This document shows positions 1-7,956 of a DNA stretch of 64,000 bases, in pieces. This DNA is from Pseudomonadota bacterium. GTDB taxonomy: Bacteria > Pseudomonadota > Gammaproteobacteria > Steroidobacterales > Steroidobacteraceae. Both the position numbers and the translations under genes were made by a program. Numbering within the stretch: the stretch's first letter is position 1; every line of letters begins with the position of its first letter. Location: assembly GCA_026398735.1 (NCBI GenBank), contig JAPLSH010000019.1, positions 25,304 to 89,303 of the forward strand, in the 5' to 3' direction. Below the pieces are notes generated by a model, which saw nothing but the letters and a program-made list of their open reading frames with translations, was not told the DNA's origin and did not search any database.

Positions 1-1
1 T

Positions 2-760
2 CGCGGCCTTCACGATGGCGATGGCCTGTTCAAAACCATGTTGTTGCGACGCGGGCGCCTACGCTTTGGCGCTTTGCATGCCGCGCGCCTTGCCGAAGGT
101 TGCAAGCGACTACACATACACTGCGATGCCATAGCAGCGGTTGAGCAAGCCCAACAACTGCTCGGCGACGGCGATGCCATGGTCAAGCTGATCGTGACTC
201 GCGGCGTTGCCACCGAGCGTGGCTATGCGCCCAGCGGTAACGAGCGTGCGCGCGTGCTGCTGCTGCGCTACGCGCCGCCTACCACCGAAGGGCCCGGCGT
301 CGCTGACACAGCAATCGCTCTGCTGCAGGCACAGCTGGGTGAGAACCCGCTGCTCGCAGGCCTCAAGCACCTCAACCGGCTCGAGTTGGTGATGGCTCGA
401 GCGCAATTGCAGGGCAGCGGCTGCTTCGAAGGTATCCTGTGCAGCAGCACTGGCAACTTGGCCTGCGGCACCATGAGCAACCTGTTCATTGTTGAAAACG
501 ATCGCCTGCTAACACCACGCGTCGACCGCTGCGGTATCGCCGGTGTCATGCGGGCAGTGGTGATTCGTGAAGCTCAGCAGATGGGCCTGACAGTACAAGA
601 GTGCGACATGCCTGCGGCCGTGCTGCAACAGGCAGAACAGGCGTTTATCACTAATGTTCGACTGGGCGTTCGGCCTATCACACGTATAGGTACGCGCGCG
701 CTGCAAGCGGGCCATTTGACGCTGCAGCTGCGCCAAAGAGTGGCAGACCTTGAAGCCTAA
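2..760 (+). CDS. pabC: aminodeoxychorismate lyase, 5' end cut by window
   Basis: PLP-dependent fold-type IV lyase that converts 4-amino-4-deoxychorismate to p-aminobenzoate and pyruvate for folate synthesis in the cytoplasm. The open frame reaches the window edge and begins RGLHDGDGLFKTM, the conserved N-terminal motif of this family. The ATG at 38 in the ORF track is therefore internal, and only a short N-terminal piece is missing. The C-terminal half carries the family pattern CSSTGNLACGTMSNLF around the cofactor phosphate site. The next gene, mltG, starts inside its last codons. pabC-mltG-tmk-holB is a classic gammaproteobacterial order and supports the assignment over a branched-chain or D-amino-acid aminotransferase of the same fold. 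Confidence 0.93.
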   Translation, partial: RGLHDGDGLFKTMLLRRGRLRFGALHAARLAEGCKRLHIHCDAIAAVEQAQQLLGDGDAMVKLIVTRGVATERGYAPSGNERARVLLLRYAPPTTEGPGVADTAIALLQAQLGENPLLAGLKHLNRLELVMARAQLQGSGCFEGILCSSTGNLACGTMSNLFIVENDRLLTPRVDRCGIAGVMRAVVIREAQQMGLTVQECDMPAAVLQQAEQAFITNVRLGVRPITRIGTRALQAGHLTLQLRQRVADLEA

Positions 761-1793
761 ACGGGCCATCGTCCTCACTGTAGTGCTGCTGCTAGGCGTT
801 GCAACACTGGCTGGTGTGCTGCAGTTGCATCAACAGATGCTGGCGGCCGGACCTGCCACCACCACTCAAGATCTGCGCATCGCACCGGGCAGCAGCCTGC
901 GTGCGGCACTACGGGGCTTGCAGGACCATGGTCTGATCCGCCATCCGCGCCTGCTCGAGGTGTGGTTGCGCTGCTGCAATGAACCCACACGCCAGCAACT
1001 GCCGGACATACATGCAGGTCACTACCGCATCGAAGCAGGCCAACCTGCTCTAGCCGTACTGAATCAACTCTTCACCGGCCGAGTCATCCTCGAACAGCTG
1101 ACGTTTGTCGAGGGCTGGAACCTGCAGCAAGTGCGTAAGGCACTGGCACAACATCCGGCGATCGAACATCGCAGCAAGGACGTACCGGCCACGGAACTAC
1201 TGCAGCATCTTGGCTATGCCGCGGGCTCTGCAGAAGGGCGTTTTGCCCCCGACACCTATCGCTTTGAAGAAAACTCTACCGATACCCAGATACTGCGCAT
1301 GGCTTATGAAGCACAGCAAAAGCGCCTAAAGAGAGCGTGGGAGGGTAGGGCTGCCAATTTGCCACTGGCCACTGCCGACGAAGCACTGACTCTGGCATCG
1401 ATCGTCGAAAAGGAAACCGGTCTTGCCAGCGAGCGTGCGCAAATCGCCGGCGTGTTCATCAACCGCCTGCGCAAGGGCATGCGTCTGCAGTCTGATCCAA
1501 CGGTCATCTATGGATTGTTCGATCGCTATGATGGTGACATCCGCAAGCGCGATCTGATCGCTGACACGCCTTGGAACACCTATACACGTACCGGTCTGCC
1601 GCCCACCCCCATAGCTATGCCGGGCGAGGCTGCCATACAAGCCACCTTGACACCTGCGGTCACCGATGCGCTGTACTTTGTTGCACAGGGTGATGGCAGC
1701 GGTGCTCACCAATTCAGCGCTGGTATCGAGCAACACAACCAAGCCGTAGCCCGTTATCTGCAGCGGCTGCGACAAAGCAAGCAGGCTAAATGA
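750..1793 (+). CDS. mltG: endolytic murein transglycosylase MltG (YceG-like)
   Basis: Inner-membrane lytic transglycosylase that cleaves nascent glycan strands and is thought to set peptidoglycan chain length. The 347 residues match the family. A single N-terminal membrane anchor (residues about 5-26, IVLTVVLLLGVATLAGVLQL) leads to a periplasmic domain. The catalytic glutamate lies in IVEKETG (about Glu220), followed by LQSDPTVIYGL and the C-terminal LYFVAQGDGSGAHQFS. The start is TTG, overlapping the end of pabC by 11 bases. The stop overlaps the tmk start (ATGA). Both overlaps point to translational coupling in one operon. Confidence 0.95.
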   Translation: MKPKRAIVLTVVLLLGVATLAGVLQLHQQMLAAGPATTTQDLRIAPGSSLRAALRGLQDHGLIRHPRLLEVWLRCCNEPTRQQLPDIHAGHYRIEAGQPALAVLNQLFTGRVILEQLTFVEGWNLQQVRKALAQHPAIEHRSKDVPATELLQHLGYAAGSAEGRFAPDTYRFEENSTDTQILRMAYEAQQKRLKRAWEGRAANLPLATADEALTLASIVEKETGLASERAQIAGVFINRLRKGMRLQSDPTVIYGLFDRYDGDIRKRDLIADTPWNTYTRTGLPPTPIAMPGEAAIQATLTPAVTDALYFVAQGDGSGAHQFSAGIEQHNQAVARYLQRLRQSKQAK

Positions 1794-2428
1794 TGGCAAC
1801 GCGTGGCAGATTCATCACCCTTGAAGGCATTGAGGGCGCAGGCAAGTCGAGCGTCGCGCGGGCACTGCTGCAACATCTGCAGGCAACAGGCCAGCCGGTG
1901 ATTGCCAGCCGTGAGCCCGGTGGCACGCCGATGGCCGAGCGCATCCGTGAATTGGTGCTGACGCGCAGCGAAGAGCCGTTGCCAGCTGGCGGCGAGCTGC
2001 TCCTGATGTTTGCCGCGCGGGCGGTGCACGTCAGCAATCTATTGGAACCAGCGCTGGCACGCGGCGACTGGGTGTTGTGCGATCGCTTTACCGATGCCAC
2101 CTTGGCCTACCAAGGCGGTGGGCGCGGCGTGCCGCTGGACGACATCCTGTCACTAACCCAGTTTGCCCATCCCGGACTCTCACCTGACTTGACGTTGTTG
2201 CTGGACGTGCCCCCTGCCATAGGCCTGCAGCGCGCCCGGGGCAGGGGTGAGAACGGTGATCGCTTTGAGGACGAAACGGTCGCGTTTTTTGATCGCGTCC
2301 GCGCGGTCTATCTGCAATTGGCGCGTGCACAGCCGCAACGCTGGTGCGTTATCGATGCAACAGCGCCATTGCAGCAAGTGCTCGAGCAGGCAAAGGCAGC
2401 AGTGCAGGCTTTGCAAGGAACGTCATGA
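1790..2428 (+). CDS. tmk: thymidylate kinase
   Basis: Cytoplasmic kinase that phosphorylates dTMP to dTDP using ATP, needed for DNA precursor supply. At 212 residues it has the P-loop EGIEGAGKSSVARAL near the N-terminus, the DR(Y/F) motif in CDRFTDATLAYQGGGRG, and the lid-region arginines in QRARGRGENGDRFE. It starts by ATGA overlap with mltG; a second in-frame ATG follows immediately, so the start could be one codon later. Its own stop overlaps the holB start in the same way. Confidence 0.95.
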   Translation: MMATRGRFITLEGIEGAGKSSVARALLQHLQATGQPVIASREPGGTPMAERIRELVLTRSEEPLPAGGELLLMFAARAVHVSNLLEPALARGDWVLCDRFTDATLAYQGGGRGVPLDDILSLTQFAHPGLSPDLTLLLDVPPAIGLQRARGRGENGDRFEDETVAFFDRVRAVYLQLARAQPQRWCVIDATAPLQQVLEQAKAAVQALQGTS

Positions 2429-3426
2429 CCGCCACAACCGAGCCGCAGTTGCCATGGTTGGCCGATGCCTTTGCGAACCTGCACAGTGCGGCAGAGGCAG
2501 GCAGGCTGCCACAAGGCCTGTTGATACACGAAGCTCCCGGAGCAGGCGGTCTGCATCTGGTCAAATATGTCGCCCGCCTCGTGTTGTGTAAGGAAACGCC
2601 TCGGGCCTGCGGACACTGCTCAGCCTGTCGCCGTGTGGACAGTGGCGAACATCCCGACTTGCTGCGAATCGTGCCAGCGGAAGAGTCCAAACTTCAGCAG
2701 ATCGGCGTCGACGACGTCCGCGATGCCTGTGCACAGTTGGTGCTCAGCAGCTATGAGGGCCGTGGCAGTGTGGCCGTGGTACTGCCAGCCGATGCGATGA
2801 CGCATCAGGCTGCCAACAGTCTGCTCAAGACCCTAGAGGAACCACGTGCCGGCTTGCATATCGTATTGCTGACCAGCCGCCCGTCAGCGCTGCCTGCAAC
2901 GATCCACAGCCGCTGCCAACGCCTGCGCTTACGCGCACCCACCACAGCCGAGGCACAGCAGTGGCTGACGGCCCAACGACCTTCCGACGACTGGCCCGCG
3001 GCGCTGGAAGCCTGCGCAGGCAATGTGTTGATGGCGCTGGATCACGACCCGTCACAGCTGCGCCAGTTGCGCGACGACACGCATCGAGCGCTGGCGGAGG
3101 CTGTACGTGGCAGGCTTGATGTACTGCGTACTGCCGACCCCTGGGCCAAGGACGAATTGTCGCTGCGCCTCAACTGCATTGAGAGCTGGCTCACACAGCG
3201 GATCCTCCGCGACCCTTCGCTAGGTGGCGAATCTGGTCATTTGCGCACTGGTTCTCACTTGCCCGAGGGCGCTTCGGCCTTGAATATGGCCCAGACCTTC
3301 GGATTACTCGATCTCGTCCGTGAAGTGCGTGCCACGCTGGGCACCAGCCTCAACAAGACGCTGTCGATGGAGCGGCTGCTGTGGGCCTTCGTGGCTGCCG
3401 GCGCAAACTCAAACCCGCGAGGTTGA
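2425..3426 (+). CDS. holB: DNA polymerase III delta-prime subunit
   Basis: Clamp-loader subunit of the replicative polymerase; AAA+ fold. I place the start at the ATG at 2425 (MTATTEPQLPWLADAFANL), which overlaps the tmk stop and has AAGGAA just upstream. The longer ORF-track start at 2344 lies inside tmk and is not needed. The protein is 333 residues. Features are the zinc module with four cysteines (CKETPRACGHCSACRRV), the QAANSLLKTLEEP motif and SRCQRLRLR. The P-loop position reads HEAPGAGGLHLVK without the usual GKT, as in the ATP-inactive delta-prime of enterobacteria. pilZ follows downstream, as usual. Confidence 0.93.
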   Translation: MTATTEPQLPWLADAFANLHSAAEAGRLPQGLLIHEAPGAGGLHLVKYVARLVLCKETPRACGHCSACRRVDSGEHPDLLRIVPAEESKLQQIGVDDVRDACAQLVLSSYEGRGSVAVVLPADAMTHQAANSLLKTLEEPRAGLHIVLLTSRPSALPATIHSRCQRLRLRAPTTAEAQQWLTAQRPSDDWPAALEACAGNVLMALDHDPSQLRQLRDDTHRALAEAVRGRLDVLRTADPWAKDELSLRLNCIESWLTQRILRDPSLGGESGHLRTGSHLPEGASALNMAQTFGLLDLVREVRATLGTSLNKTLSMERLLWAFVAAGANSNPRG

Positions 3427-3464
3427 ACACGGTTTTCCATCTGCCAGCGGGGCACAGTGCGAGC

Positions 3465-3833
3465 ATGCTCAGTCCACCAATACCCCGACCGCAGAGCAGC
3501 AAACCCGGTTTGCTGACTCTCACCATCCGCGACAAGAGCGCCCTGTACCTGGCGTATATGCCGTTCGTGCGCAATGGTGGTCTGTTCATACCCACCAACA
3601 ACGGCTACCGCCTCGGCGATGAGGTGTTCATGCTGCTCAACGTGCTGGGGGGCGACGAGAAGTTGCCGGTTGCAGGCAAGGTCATCTGGCTCACACCCAA
3701 GGGTGCGCAGGGCAAACGTCTGACGGGCATTGGCGTGCAGTTCAGTGAGCAGGACCGAGGCCAAACGCAAAAGCGCATTGAAACTTATCTGGCCGGCGCA
3801 CTATCGGGCGAGAAAGCCACGCACACTATGTAA
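3465..3833 (+). CDS. pilZ: type IV pilus assembly protein PilZ
   Basis: PilZ-domain protein of about 122 residues, required for type IV pilus assembly in pseudomonads and xanthomonads. The domain shows YMPFVRNGGLFIPTNNGYRLGDEV and the terminal GIGVQF pattern. It lacks the RxxxR c-di-GMP-binding motif ahead of the domain, as expected for the founding PilZ proteins, which do not bind the nucleotide. The ORF-track start at 3381 overlaps holB; the internal ATG at 3465 (MLSPPIPRPQ) gives the usual family length. It lies directly after holB, the conserved location. Confidence 0.88.
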   Translation: MLSPPIPRPQSSKPGLLTLTIRDKSALYLAYMPFVRNGGLFIPTNNGYRLGDEVFMLLNVLGGDEKLPVAGKVIWLTPKGAQGKRLTGIGVQFSEQDRGQTQKRIETYLAGALSGEKATHTM

Positions 3834-3868
3834 GCTGGCGCGCGCTGTACCGCGCCACACTGCTGCAC

Positions 3869-4945
3869 TCAGCCGTTGGCAACCTGCACAGCGCCAGGTT
3901 GGACGCTGCTCAAGCCATCACGCAACACACACGCCTCGATGCCACGCTCGGCCAGGATAAAGGCCGCAGCCGCGCTGCGCAGGCCAGTGTCGCAGTACAC
4001 GACATAGCGTGTATCAGGCTGCAGCACCGACATCTTCAGCCGCAGGAAATACAGCGGGATGTTCAACGACCCCTCGAAGGCGAAGCCCTGATACTCGGAC
4101 GGCAGACGCACATCGAGCCAGCGACCGCCATGGGCAACAATCTGCTGCGCCTGATCAAAATCAACCTTGACTGTAATGGCGTCGGTCAGCAATTCACGAA
4201 AGTCTGCCTTCGGCAGACGCATGACCATGCCATCGCTGATCATCCGCACGGTCGCATTGCGTCTTGCCTCGGCGATCAACGCCTCTTCGCCCAAGGTATC
4301 GCTGGGACCTAATTCGGCAAGGCGGATGCCTTTGTTGTTCAGCGGTGTCTCGCGGGTTACCAGAGCACGGCCGCTGACGATGGCATAGAAATAATCGCCC
4401 TCTGCACCTTGCTGAACGATGACGTCTCCGGCAGAGAGCCTGATGCGCTCAAAGCGCGTAAACAGCGCCTGCAGTTTTTCAGGCGGCAGGCGCTGCAGCA
4501 CGCGGTTCTGCAGCAAGGTGGTCATCCAGTCGTCTTCGGCCACACCGTTGAGCTGCTGCTGCAACTCTGCAACCTCATACGTACCGGTCTGATCCCAGGT
4601 GATCATCACATCCAGCAATTCGGTATCGATTGCCAGGTATTCAATGGCATCTAGCGCCCGAGCCGTGACCGACCGCGGATTGGTGGACGGCAGCGCTTGG
4701 GCAGCCTCTGCACTGCCGCCTTGGATGATCGCGGTGATTTGGTTATCTTGACGAATCTCAACCGTACCCGACACGACCCAGTAGGTGCGCTTGTCGATGT
4801 CCCCTTCCTTGAACAGCACGCGACCCGGCTCAAGCCGGCGCACAAACACCTTGCTCGCAAGAGATGCGAGATTGCGCTGCTTCATGCCGACCAGCGGCGT
4901 AAAGCGCTTAAGCAAGGTGATGTCTGCAGCCCGTTGGTCACTCAT
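3869..4945 (-). CDS. tandem cyclic-nucleotide-binding domains plus rhodanese domain protein
   Basis: A 358-residue cytoplasmic protein without signal peptide or membrane segment. Residues about 20-120 form one cNMP-binding domain (LEPGRVLFKEGDIDKRTYWV). Residues about 140-245 form a second (AGDVIVQQGAEGDYFYAIVSG, then LGEEALI). The second has the glycine turn, but its phosphate-cassette position reads RRNATV rather than the RxA(T/S)V typical of cAMP receptors. Residues about 260-350 are a rhodanese domain with catalytic cysteine in YCDTGLRSAAA. There is no helix-turn-helix, so it is not a CRP-type regulator. A link between nucleotide or redox sensing and sulfur transfer is inference. It converges on pilZ and is transcribed alone. 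Confidence 0.85.
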   Translation of the reverse strand: MSDQRAADITLLKRFTPLVGMKQRNLASLASKVFVRRLEPGRVLFKEGDIDKRTYWVVSGTVEIRQDNQITAIIQGGSAEAAQALPSTNPRSVTARALDAIEYLAIDTELLDVMITWDQTGTYEVAELQQQLNGVAEDDWMTTLLQNRVLQRLPPEKLQALFTRFERIRLSAGDVIVQQGAEGDYFYAIVSGRALVTRETPLNNKGIRLAELGPSDTLGEEALIAEARRNATVRMISDGMVMRLPKADFRELLTDAITVKVDFDQAQQIVAHGGRWLDVRLPSEYQGFAFEGSLNIPLYFLRLKMSVLQPDTRYVVYCDTGLRSAAAAFILAERGIEACVLRDGLSSVQPGAVQVANG

Positions 4946-5080
4946 CGACGCGGCGGTTCCTGTTCATTGAGTCCACGCCACCACGACAGGCAGCGCAACC
5001 ACCGAAAAGATTAGCACGCACCGACTTCACGGCCGCCTAGTGACCGGCGACCTGTGTCACAACTTAAGTAATAAACACCT
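4946..5080. other. 135-bp intergenic region upstream of the cNMP/rhodanese gene and downstream of fadB-like gene
   Basis: Non-coding gap between the leftward cNMP/rhodanese gene and the 3' end of the leftward FadB-like gene. It should hold the promoter of the former and the terminator of the latter. I see an AT-rich stretch (AACTTAAGTAATAAACACC near 5061-5079), but no hairpin with a U-tract and no promoter good enough to call. Confidence 0.4.
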
Positions 5081-7111
5081 TTATGCAGACCAACCGGCAT
5101 CTGGTGTGAAGCGTGCACCGTGTGTGAGCGCCAACTGCTCAAGACGCTGCGTGACTTGCGTCACACCTGTGTCGCGTGACCATGCCAACGGGCCACCGCG
5201 AAACGGCGCAAATCCGGCGCCAAACACCAACCCGGCATCGACCAGATCTGCATCGGCAACGATACCTTCACGTTCACAGGCTTTACTCTCATTGACCAAA
5301 GCCAGCACCAAGCGGTCCTGCAGGTCCGCAGGCACTTGGCTGCGATCCACACGAACTTTCACCGGCTTGCCATCAACCCAGGCGTAAAAGCCCTGACCCG
5401 TCTTACGGCCCAGCTTGCCGGCAGCAATCAGAGTTTGGATGCGCGTCAGCGGTAAGGGAGGTTCACGGCCACTGAGTTGGCCCACGGTTTCACCCACCTT
5501 GCTACAGACATCCAGACCGACCACATCGGCCAACTCGATGGGCCCCATTGGCATGCCCCAATCCGTTGCGGCCAGATCAATAAGCTCTGGCGCCACACCC
5601 TGCTCAAGGGCAATCAAGGCTTCCAGCAGATAGGGTGCAAGCACTCTGTTCACCAAAAACCCGGGATTGCTCTTGCAGGGCAGCGGTAATCGATCCAACT
5701 GACGTGCGAAGCGCACTGCCGCCTGACGAATTGCATCGCTGGTATTGGCAGATGAAACCACCTCTACCAACGGCATTTGGGACACTGGATTAAAGAAGTG
5801 CAACCCTACCAAGCGTTCGGGTGACTGCAGAACTGTGGTCAGAGACTCCAGCGTCAGACTGGAAGTGTTGGTCGCCAGTAGCGCCTCAGATTTCATGGCC
5901 TTTTCGAGACGCTGCAGCAACTCATGTTTAGCCTGCACGTTCTCGTAGATGGCTTCAATGACGACATCGGCCGTCGCAACACCGTTACCGGCAATATCCA
6001 TCTGCAGACGCGCTGCGGCAGCCGCGCGCTTTGCCGGATCACGCAAACGCTTGTCAAACAGCGCCGCTGCACGGCTCAACGCCGGCTGCACTTGTTCGGC
6101 AGTACGGTCTTGCAGGGTGACGTCGAGTCCACGCAGCGCACACCAGGCTGCAATTTCACCGCCCATCACACCGGCACCAACGACATGCACGCGGCGCAAC
6201 GGCGCAACGGCTGCGTCCTTGCCGACCAGCGCTTTCAAGCGATCCTGCAGCAGAAATACGCGCACCAGATGGCGCGCCGTACTGGTACGGAACAGCCGAC
6301 CCACAGACAGGGCTTCGACCTCAAAGGCCTGCGGCCCATGCGCACCGCTCTGGACCCAGCTGTCCACCAGTGCATAGGGGGCAGGGTAGTGATCTGGTTT
6401 GATCTTGGCACGCAGCTGAGCCTTCAACAGGCGGGCAATCTGACCCCGGACCAACGGCCACGAGAGCAAGCGCTCAAGCAGAGGTGGCTGATGACGCGGT
6501 GGCCGCTGGCGCAGCAGCTCAAGACAGACAGCCTCGCCTTGATCTGCATTGACCACACGGTCCACCAAGCCCATGCGCAGTGCTTTGTCGGCCCGGACCG
6601 TGCGACCGGTAAGCATCATGTCCATTGCCGGCCGCACGCCCAGCAGTCGCACAGCACGCACACTGCCGCCGAACCCAGGATGGATGCCCAGCTGCACCTC
6701 GGGCAGGCCCAGTGCCAGCGCACCGTCATCGACAGCCACGCGGTACGTGCACGCCATGGCCAGTTCCAAGCCACCACCAAGCGCAAAGCCACGCAGCAAT
6801 ACGGCAGTGGGGCAGGGCAGCGCCTCAATGCGATCAAACAGACGTTGGCCGCGCCGCACCATCTGCAGGGCCTCTTCCTCGCTGGCAACACGTGCAAATT
6901 CGTTGATATCAGCGCCGGCGATGAAGCCGCTGGGCTTGGTCGAGCGAATCAGCAGGCCCCGCGGTGGATCCGCCTCCAGCTGCTGCAGAACCTCGCCCAA
7001 CGCTTCGAGCACTGCAATGGCCAGTGTATTGGCAGAGCGCCCCGGCACGTTAAGGCTAAGTGTGCCGATGCCTTCGTCATTCTTTGAATACTGCCAAGCA
7101 GAGTCAGCCAT
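5081..7111 (-). CDS. FadB/FadJ-like multifunctional enoyl-CoA hydratase / 3-hydroxyacyl-CoA dehydrogenase
   Basis: Fatty-acid beta-oxidation enzyme that hydrates trans-2-enoyl-CoA and oxidises the resulting L-3-hydroxyacyl-CoA with NAD. Residues about 1-190 are a crotonase domain (oxyanion-hole region SGFIAGADINEF and ALGGGLELAMAC). From about residue 315 follows the Rossmann domain with VVGAGVMGGEIAAWCA, then GLHFFNPVSQMPLVEVV and two C-terminal dehydrogenase domains. The ATG at 7111 is preceded by AAGGAG at good spacing, so the 26-residue extension in the ORF track is rejected; the protein is then 676 residues. No thiolase gene lies next to it, unlike enterobacterial fadBA. Whether it is closer to FadB or FadJ cannot be decided by eye. 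Confidence 0.9.
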   Translation of the reverse strand: MADSAWQYSKNDEGIGTLSLNVPGRSANTLAIAVLEALGEVLQQLEADPPRGLLIRSTKPSGFIAGADINEFARVASEEEALQMVRRGQRLFDRIEALPCPTAVLLRGFALGGGLELAMACTYRVAVDDGALALGLPEVQLGIHPGFGGSVRAVRLLGVRPAMDMMLTGRTVRADKALRMGLVDRVVNADQGEAVCLELLRQRPPRHQPPLLERLLSWPLVRGQIARLLKAQLRAKIKPDHYPAPYALVDSWVQSGAHGPQAFEVEALSVGRLFRTSTARHLVRVFLLQDRLKALVGKDAAVAPLRRVHVVGAGVMGGEIAAWCALRGLDVTLQDRTAEQVQPALSRAAALFDKRLRDPAKRAAAAARLQMDIAGNGVATADVVIEAIYENVQAKHELLQRLEKAMKSEALLATNTSSLTLESLTTVLQSPERLVGLHFFNPVSQMPLVEVVSSANTSDAIRQAAVRFARQLDRLPLPCKSNPGFLVNRVLAPYLLEALIALEQGVAPELIDLAATDWGMPMGPIELADVVGLDVCSKVGETVGQLSGREPPLPLTRIQTLIAAGKLGRKTGQGFYAWVDGKPVKVRVDRSQVPADLQDRLVLALVNESKACEREGIVADADLVDAGLVFGAGFAPFRGGPLAWSRDTGVTQVTQRLEQLALTHGARFTPDAGWSA

Positions 7112-7115
7112 GGGA

Positions 7116-7859
7116 TCACTCCTTGGGTTTGATCGTGAAATCACAGACCAGCGGCCGATGGTCGGACATGCGCACATCGGGAATATCAAAACCTGTTACT
7201 TCAATGTCGCTGGTCACGAGGACAAAGTCGAGTTCGGCACGCGGCCGGTGTGCCGGGAACGACGGCAGACCAGCGACATTGGCACTGCGCAGACCGGTTG
7301 CCTGCTGGAACAGATACAACTCGTGCGAGCCCCACAACGTATTGAAGTCACCTGCCACGATGACTGGCTTGTTTGCCGTACTGACCAGCTGGTGCAGATG
7401 ACGCAGTTGATACTGGCGATGTCGATAGCGCAGTGACAGATGCACTAGAAAAATACACACGTCGTCTAATTCCAACTCAATGATCAGCCGCTTGATGCCC
7501 GCATCAAAATAATGAAAGCGTTCACCCACCACACGTGGCGCAGCTAGAAAAGCATTGGATTGCTTGCGCACGATCGGCAGGTAATTATTGATTGAACCTG
7601 TACCGTACTTACACTCATAGACTGAGTAGTGGCCCAGCGCCACAGCGATATGTTCGGCCTGATTAATCAGCCTACTGCGCACAGACCCCGTATCGACCTC
7701 TATGAGTCCGATAACATCGGCGTTCTGCTCTTTGAGGAATTGGGTGATTTGCGGCAACACACGCCGGTTGTTGCGCAAATAGCCTGCACCAGGCACCGGC
7801 AAATGGAATGACACCCCTGTGCCCGTCGCATAGCGGATGTTATAGACCACAAGTCGCAT
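7116..7859 (-). CDS. endonuclease/exonuclease/phosphatase (EEP) family protein
   Basis: Metal-dependent phosphoesterase-fold protein of about 247 residues. The start at 7859 gives MRLVVYNIRYATGTG, the family's first strand with the metal-site asparagine. The glutamate follows in VIGLIEVDTGS, then VAGDFNTLWGS and the terminal MSDHRPLVCDF, which together form a complete EEP active site. The longer ORF-track start is unlikely. No signal peptide is evident. It ends four bases before the FadB-like start, so the two are probably co-transcribed. The substrate (nucleic acid, phospholipid or sugar phosphate) cannot be told from sequence. Confidence 0.85.
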   Translation of the reverse strand: MRLVVYNIRYATGTGVSFHLPVPGAGYLRNNRRVLPQITQFLKEQNADVIGLIEVDTGSVRSRLINQAEHIAVALGHYSVYECKYGTGSINNYLPIVRKQSNAFLAAPRVVGERFHYFDAGIKRLIIELELDDVCIFLVHLSLRYRHRQYQLRHLHQLVSTANKPVIVAGDFNTLWGSHELYLFQQATGLRSANVAGLPSFPAHRPRAELDFVLVTSDIEVTGFDIPDVRMSDHRPLVCDFTIKPKE

Positions 7860-7956
7860 GCCAGAGCACCTCGGCGTCCAGTGTAGCAAGAGCGGGCCCG
7901 AGACCCACTGCTGACACACGCGCAAAATCGCCGGGCAACATGCTCTACTGCCGACC

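Noticed and set aside
2344-2424. N-terminal extension of HolB in the ORF track
   Set aside because: Lies wholly within tmk; the ATG at 2425 has a ribosome site and stop-start overlap.
5924-7087. Long rightward ORF (387 residues) opposite the FadB-like gene
   Set aside because: It is fully antisense to a gene with clear motifs, has a low-complexity His/Gln-rich translation and no recognisable domain; typical shadow in GC-rich DNA.
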